Positions 58,021 through 64,000 of a stretch of DNA of 64,000 nt are shown piece after piece (within the stretch, counting starts at the first letter, position 1; every line of letters starts with the position of its first letter). The notes under the pieces are model-generated. The model had not been told where the DNA came from, made no database searches, and worked only from the letters and a program-made list of their open reading frames with translations. Both the position numbers and the translations under genes were made by a program. The stretch is from Stictocephala bisonia. Its lineage: Eukaryota > Arthropoda > Insecta > Hemiptera > Membracidae. Location of the stretch: contig JAQJVL010000612.1 of NCBI GenBank assembly GCA_035578905.1, forward strand, positions 310,001 through 374,000, in the 5' to 3' direction.

Positions 58021-59263
58021 AAATAATCCTTTTGACCTCAATCTTGATGTAATCCTAAAACAACGAAGCCTCCATACCTTATTTATTATTATTTTGAAAA
58101 TATTTTAAAGTATTTATCAATTTCATTTATATTTTTTTACGAATAGATTAATAATTAGAGTGGACACCTAGTTAGTAATATTTGAACCTATTATTTCGTA
58201 ATATGTATTGAACTATTGCAGGAATTCTAAGTAAATGCTAGCATAGATATTAATTTATTGGAATATTCACTCGTTAATTAAAGAGATGTAAAACTTAAAT
58301 TGTTCCATTACGTTCTCTAAAAGATACATTTATATATAATTTTTAATGGGAGTTGGTAATAGACATGATTCTTTTGTTCGATTTATTTTTAAATAAATAT
58401 CTTTATCTAAATTTTCAACATATTATTTTTTTAAATACACTACTTGTACTTATTTTTGTTTCATTTTCTAAATTTTTTTAATTTATTTTGAAAAATTTAC
58501 AGTTGAAATAATTTTAAAGTGCTTATTAGTAAAGCATGTTAAACAATGTTCTGCTTAAATGTAAAGTAAAATTACTTTAACTAACGACATGTCGTTTCAA
58601 GAAGCCAAGAAGGAAGCACGCCTCGTCATTAAGTTAACGACAACTATTTATTAAGTCCAACTGAATACAGTTATTCCACGATTAGTTAGACGTAGGATTG
58701 CAACTAAGTCGTGACTACAGCCATCAACCCAAACTAGTTATCATCAATTCTACAATAACCAAGCAATTATTACTATAGAAATCGTACAATTGGAGAGGGA
58801 ATGGAGAGTTCAAACGATTTTTACTTGCTACTGTATCAGAAACACAATGTTTTTACAAATGACAAGAGCGTTTTTATAATACGAATTTGTTTATATTCTA
58901 TGAAAAAAGAAATGTTAAATGCTCATCTGTGATAGTAGCTAAAATATGAAATATCGTAATAATTAATGCAATATCATAGAGTAACGAAAGAACGGAATGC
59001 AATCATTCAAAGCCCTCGAAAAATAAAATACAGGTTTTTAACAGATACAATAAACTTGTTTAGCTCTTGCAGTTAAAAACATTTCTAGTGCGTTCCATCC
59101 ATTATTTATTTATATACTGTATTTCTCGAGCATTCATGTTTATACTTGTATAACAAACTACATGAAACTGAATTTAAAATGTTGTATTCCTTTTTTTTAT
59201 TCGTATGACTATTATTGGTAAAACATTTTTTTACGTAGAATAGTAGTTCGTTCCATATATATA

Positions 59264-59318
<55 letters not shown>

Positions 59319-60540
59319 CATAAAGTAATGACATTTCCAGAGATATTAATATAATATGTCATGTTACCTTTAGAGGACTAAGTTGAGGGAAGTAAACAAA
59401 TCAAAACCTGCAATTTATAAACAACTAGGCCTACTAGCATTTATTTAAATTACACCCTTCCGAGACATAAGCAGATCTTATAAAAGACAATTTGTGACTT
59501 TTGATGGATGTCTTAAGAATAGAGTGCTTCATGAAGACTTGTTTTCTAAATGCTTTACATTTTATTTCACAGCCAATCTTCTCTTATGTTTAAGTACCAA
59601 GTCGCACGACCAGTTAACCGAGAAAGATCAAACACAATATTACATTCCTAAAAAAAATTAATGATTTAAGTTTATCCCTGTCAGTTTCAGCATTGACTAA
59701 ACAAACGGAAGGACCAAGGGATATATTTGCTCCTTTGCTGCTATCTAACGGTGAAAGGTCTCAAATAAGCGATAGGACGACTATTTGGCGTACTACTAGC
59801 TGTGCCATTAGTCTGTTCAGCATTTTCTGGAGAGAGATAGGGAGATAGAAAGAGAGATACCGCTAGTACTACCTGTGAAAACAGAACAAGAACTAATTTC
59901 ACAGAACAGAAAAACTGGCTGCACGAGCTCATATGAGCAGACTGCGACCATTGGCTGTGTATCGGTTGAGCAATGCTATCAACTGGAATCTATCAGCGGC
60001 GCTCTGATGTAACCGACATTCACGAGTGTCGGAGGGTCGCTCCTAGAGCCGCGCAGAATTCCATTTGTATGTGTTCACATGACGGCTTACCGACCTCAGT
60101 TTTGGAGGGGGTAGATGTAACGCTCTCCCAAGATAATCTATGATCAGGGAGTAGATAATCACAGGCATTATAGTCTCCACGCGTGGCAGGAGTTCTTATA
60201 TCATTTTATTTCTCTCAGATCATTGAAGAAACCAGAAGTTTACAAGCTCCAATCCGAGTGGTAGTTCCAAAATATGACGTTATATAACATTTTTTAAGCA
60301 TGCATTTTAACATATACAATAATCCTGTAAATTTTAAGAACTAAATTTAATCAGAAGCATAAACTATTCCCGTCTTATACAATGCAACTCAACATTTCAA
60401 CCCCGAATTTCCTTTTTGTTGTGTGTCTCCGTACTCACACCACCTGTATTTCCTTATAGGATCCTATAGGAAATCAATCTTTAATTTAACCTCAGCCCAT
60501 GTATGTTTTGAAACGTTATGTTTTCCTATTTATGCATATT
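58021..60540. other. Gene-free stretch with possible regulatory island
   Basis: AT-rich to about 59700, including an (AT)n microsatellite at about 59254-59317. From 59740 to 60200 the composition is more balanced, with several CpGs (CGGCGCTCTG, GAGCCGCGCAG) and an ACCATTGG box (inverted CCAAT) at about 59946. Lying 2.5-3 kb upstream of the exon at 62714, it could hold a promoter or 5' UTR exon; no start site can be read directly. Confidence 0.35.
59254..59317. repeat. (AT)n microsatellite
   Basis: About 60 bp of AT dinucleotides with one GTGT interruption. A minus frame that starts inside it is an artefact. Confidence 0.95.
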
Positions 60541-61060
60541 ACTAGCCAACAGCCCTTGCTTCACTACGGGGCGTTTATCTACGTGTCCTTGCCCTTCTTT
60601 CCAAAGTTTATAGAGAACTGTGGAAAGAGAACCGTCATATCAATGTAAAAGCTCAGCCTGCTGCCGTTCTCCTAGATAACAAAGTTTTAAAGTCTATAAA
60701 CATCTATAAATCTACTTTAAGGTGGCGCAAAGTAGTGCAATCATATCAGTGATTAGTAAAAAAGACCTTAAACACTTCACAACGAAAACCAAATTAACGA
60801 AATTAGCCAAGATTTAGAGTCATGTTATTTTTTCTATCTTATTTTTGAAATAAATTATTAAATTAAATTAATGCCAATTTCTTATGGAAAAAATGAAACT
60901 GTGAGGGCTATTTCTACCGTTATGAATGGAATTTCGAGGAATCCTTTCCTCGAGGTCTCTATTCAAAATCTTACTTCCCTACAAAATTTTATCAAAATTG
61001 GTTGTTCTGGAGATTCCGTGATGCACGAGTACATCGTTTCTGGATTATAAACATATATTT
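60541..61060 (+). mobile_element. Short dispersed element, TAGCCAACAGCCCTTGCTTC type
   Basis: It begins ACTAGCCAACAGCCCTTGCT, continues through CTGCTGCCGTTCTCCTAGAT and AAGGTGGCGCAAAGTAGTGC and ends near a GGATTATAAACATATATTTA tail, after a GGTTGTTCTGGAGATTCCGT block of the sort found at many insect short-element 3' ends. A truncated inverted-orientation copy lies at 931-1215. It has no coding capacity. Confidence 0.6.
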
Positions 61061-62153
61061 AACCAGTTTCGGAAGCGTAATGTGGCTGTTAAAAGCTTTT
61101 CATGCTTTCAATTGCCATTGTTAGTCATATTTTCCGGTCATGTTCTTTGCCATGTTAGGAATTGCTGCTTTATATATGTTTAGCTCTGTTATTTTTAATG
61201 TTAAGCACACTTTCAGTTGGTTAAGTTCCTTAGATAATTTCTTAATTAATTTATGTTCCCAGTAGTGATGCCCCTGAAGTTTATAGTATCCTTAACAGTC
61301 GTTGTAAAACTGTCATGATATCACAAACACTACGTGATAACAGCAGCGCCAGAGACGTGTCCTGAACGCCAACGAATAATCAACATTCTATGACCTGGCC
61401 ATCGTGCCCTTTCACTCGAAAAGTGGTCATCAACCATGCGGCTACATCTTCATTTGTAGCCTCACTTTCAAGTATTTACTGGTGGTGGGGGGAGGAGGAG
61501 GCAATACTAACTGTCAAAAAAATCGTAATAAGTACATATGTATTTACAATTTTAAACTAAGTATTTAGTTATATCTTGTTTTTTTTTTTTTTAATATTTT
61601 GCATTGAATGCTAGAAGTGAAATAGGTCTGAAATTTTTACTCTATTTTTTTCAACTTGCACATTTTAAAAATTCATATTTAACTTTGCATTTTCCCCCAT
61701 TAAATCATAGTTTTTAACTGATTAAATAGGACTGAAAATGTAAGGCATATCTGCCTGAGACATGATTAAATGTGAATTTAATGTACATAAATTAAGAAAT
61801 GTTTATAAAAGTTGCAAAAAATGGGGTTAATATATTGAGCGCTCTTTATAAATAAGTTTGCAAACAATATAGTTTGTGTTAAATTGTACATCGTGTAATT
61901 TTCTGTAATATGTAGCGATATATATAGTATTCACTATGCTCGATATAAGTAAATTATAACTCAATTTAAAAAGATGAACGGTTTATCATGGTTCAATAAA
62001 CAGTCAATTTTTTAGACACTAACACGGCTTGTGCATATGTAAGGGTAATATGAATGACCACATGGGTGTAGAATGGCTGGAGGATGACCTGTGTAGTCTT
62101 GTTACTGAGTTTTATTTATGTTCAGAAAGGAAAACTTCAATGTTTAACACTTT
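61061..62153. other. Gene-free stretch, probably intronic or upstream of the 62.7 kb exon
   Basis: No genes or recognisable repeats apart from A and T runs. Confidence 0.4.
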
Positions 62154-62422
62154 TATTTATTTATTCATAAGACGCCGATCGTCAAGATGTGGGCAAATAT
62201 GGATTTCGAATGAGTGTGATGAGTGTAGATGAGCGAATGTAGTCATTGTTACAAACTAAGGCCGACTATTCCTTAGAAAGTGACATTAATTAATAGCCCA
62301 ATGACAAATGAACAGCCGATGGTTATCAGCTGATCCTTTTCAAAATGTATTGACTCTGATTGGAATCGAACTGAGAACCTTTAACACATGAAGCTGGGAT
62401 TGAACCAACTACGCTACCGACC
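62154..62422 (-). mobile_element. tRNA-derived SINE with family T tail
   Basis: On the minus strand from 62422 the head GGTCGGTAGCGTAGTTGGTT contains a perfect A box (TAGCGTAGTTG), and 45 bases further a perfect B box (GTTCGATTC), the spacing of a real tRNA. The body then joins the family T tail: GGAATAGTCGGCCTTAG, AACAATGACTACATTCGCTC and CACATCTTGACGATCGGCGT, ending in TGAATAAATAAATAAA. The head differs from that of the other T copies, while the tail is the same. Confidence 0.8.
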
Positions 62423-62713
62423 AATTTAAACCTAATTATTCTTAATATCATTTTTATATCGTGAATTTTATTACAAGTCACACATGTAATACATATTTAC
62501 ATGATCCTTATAAGTTATTTCACTTTTTTACATTCCCACTATTATTACTATTACTATTCATCATAGAATAAACGGATTTAGACTTGGTAGTTAATTTACC
62601 ATAATTTTTTCAAAATCTACAAAGAAAAATACCATTTTTAAGAGTTTTTACTTTTATGTAAGCTTTGTTTTAATACTGTAGGTGACATTTATTTACCATT
62701 TTTCCGGTTTCAG

Positions 62714-62835
62714 CAATGGTGGTCGAGGAACTCAAACTTCGCAATGCAACGGTTCCCTATCACCTGCGGGACCCCTTGGAGATCCTGGGAGAGCGCAGCT
62801 TCCAGCCCGCCCGCCAGGTTCCTGAGAACGTCAAG
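62714..62835 (+). CDS. First coding exon of an unrecognised host gene
   Basis: A pyrimidine-rich tract and TTTCAG end at 62713. The exon opens CA and then ATG at 62716 in a good initiation context (G at -3, G at +4). Forty codons follow in phase 0 to AAG at 62833-62835, with a donor GTCAGT. The peptide starts MVVEELKLRN and ends RQVPENVK; the centre reads YHLRDPLEILGERSF. It is hydrophilic with no signal peptide or membrane segment. The exon is far richer in G+C, and its third codon positions are mostly G or C, unlike the AT-rich flanks, a strong sign of real coding. A 5' UTR exon must lie upstream and more exons to the right, beyond the window. It could also be an internal exon read in the same frame. 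I do not recognise the protein and assign no function. Confidence 0.72.
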
Positions 62836-64000
62836 GTCAGTTCTTCAATAAAGTGTGGTTGAAAATAATTCAACTTTTAATATAATCTGATCCGAATAAA
62901 ATAGTACAGAAACCAGAAAATTTTTATTTTTGTAGATATACGTAAACAATTAATTACAAATTATTTTTTATATAAACAACTAATTAGAACTGTGAACTGA
63001 AATACTCTTAAACATTTAACGTTAACATCTTTAACAATTAACATTTTTGTCCATATCTATCAGTTACAAGACTCCAATACAATAAATTCCAAACGAATTT
63101 TAAGTATTTGTAGAGCATCTGAATCTGATATCTTTCAAGTTATGAATGCCTCACACCTTTCTTTAGTGGGCAGCCTCTTCAAATCCCAACATATGATGTT
63201 CTGAAAGGGTTAATTCAACCCTTTCTTCTATACCGATTTATTTAGTTTATATATGCAGATTAAAAATTGCAATAGCAGTAAATCCAGTTTAAAAGCTTGT
63301 TTTTTTTTCAGACAAACTTTCAATGTTATTTAGCATAAGCCTTTCTATACCTTAAACCCTTGTGAGACTAAAGCTTGTGTGTTTGTTTATTCATGGATCA
63401 ACGAGGGAGAAGGGATGGCGCCAAAAAAATTCACATTTTATTTAAATTATAATATTTACTATTCAATAGTTTTCAAATGTACTGTACACATAAATAAATG
63501 TTTTTTACTCTCTAATATGTCCATTCCACGCTCGTGTTGGCATTTTAAGCAGGTAATTGTTTTCTTTAGTGATTACTACCACACACATGTTTCTTGCAAT
63601 TGCCTCGAATAACTTAGACTAACCCAAATTGTCGTATTTGATCTTCTTTTATCTACTCTTAAGTTAGTAAATAGTAGTTTTTAGTAGTCCACAGGTACTA
63701 TATTAGTTATTTTATACAGGAATATATATAATGTATGTTTAAACTGCATCTTTACTTAAAATATTTAATTTTTTAAACTGTGAGCCTGGCAGGCCCCTCC
63801 TAAGTCCCACGAGGGTTAACCATATTTATCCTTGACAGAAGGCCCAACACCTGATCAGCAATACATATGACTGACATTCGACATGGTTAGTCAGCCCGAT
63901 GAACAATAAACTTGCTCCATTAATCAGTCAATCATATTTTAAAAAATCCTTATATGTCTATGTATAGTAAGTAGTGTCAGTTAAATAATATACTAACATA
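62836..64000 (+). other. Probable first intron (5' part) of the 62.7 kb gene
   Basis: AT-rich sequence after the donor at 62836 with no further exon seen up to the window end. The short frame at 63379-63612 has no recognised motif and lacks convincing splice borders. Confidence 0.5.

Noticed and set aside
59106..59321. 71-codon minus frame beginning with Tyr/Ile alternation
   Set aside because: Starts inside an (AT)n microsatellite; low-complexity artefact.
62354..62422. Functional tRNA gene on the minus strand
   Set aside because: Good A and B boxes at tRNA spacing, but no acceptor stem pairing and direct continuation into the shared SINE tail.

Overview
The window looks like eukaryotic, probably insect, non-genic DNA. 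It is AT-rich, has no prokaryote-style gene packing, carries interrupted (intron-flanked) coding sequence, and is dominated by satellites, non-LTR retrotransposon debris, tRNA-derived SINEs and a Penelope-like fragment. The style of the repeats (element ends of the type 'actagctgtacccgcccgcttcgc', LINE ORFs of FADD/YADD type) suggests a hemipteran-like insect. That assignment rests on general resemblance only and is not proven by a marker gene.

Only one stretch looks like host protein-coding sequence: a GC-rich 122-bp exon at 62714-62835 on the + strand. It has a good acceptor, a donor AAG|GTCAGT and an ATG two bases after the acceptor (40 codons, phase 0). It is probably the first coding exon of a gene that continues beyond the right edge, so much of the window may be its upstream region or first intron. 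I do not recognise the protein.

Layout. 1-925: 53-bp hairpin minisatellite running off the left edge, abutting a truncated dispersed element. 6.4-8.6 kb: SINE and short-element copies. 10.3-16.9 kb: a composite satellite (units of about 300-360 bp alternating with a 22-bp minisatellite), interrupted by a foldback element and LINE fragments. 17.96-21.53 kb: about 45 copies of a 78-bp satellite with internal higher-order duplication. 22.1-23.0 kb: a TIR element inside a 40-bp minisatellite. 24.3-26.7 kb: a LINE with a long intact reverse-transcriptase frame, inserted between motifs A and B of an older reverse-transcriptase relic. 29.2-34.8 kb: about 60 copies of a 94-bp satellite. 36-43 kb: a tRNA-derived SINE, a 33-bp minisatellite, another SINE, a Penelope-like GIY-YIG fragment flanked by inverted repeats, and a 48-bp minisatellite ending in a perfect hairpin. 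43.4-52.2 kb: short dispersed elements and a degraded YADD LINE inserted into another repeat. 53.2-54.75 kb: 71-bp and 36-bp satellites descended from one ancestral unit. 55-62.4 kb: SINEs, a 420-bp near-perfect palindrome and further elements. 62.7 kb: the host exon.

The most informative signals are relationships between elements. The SINE at 36.1 kb and the LINE at 50.9-52.1 kb share a 3' tail containing a 6-bp hairpin with a compensatory base-pair change, as expected if the LINE machinery mobilises the SINE. A second SINE group shares one 3' tail but has different 5' heads. Several palindromic or inverted structures carry Penelope-type stem-loop motifs.
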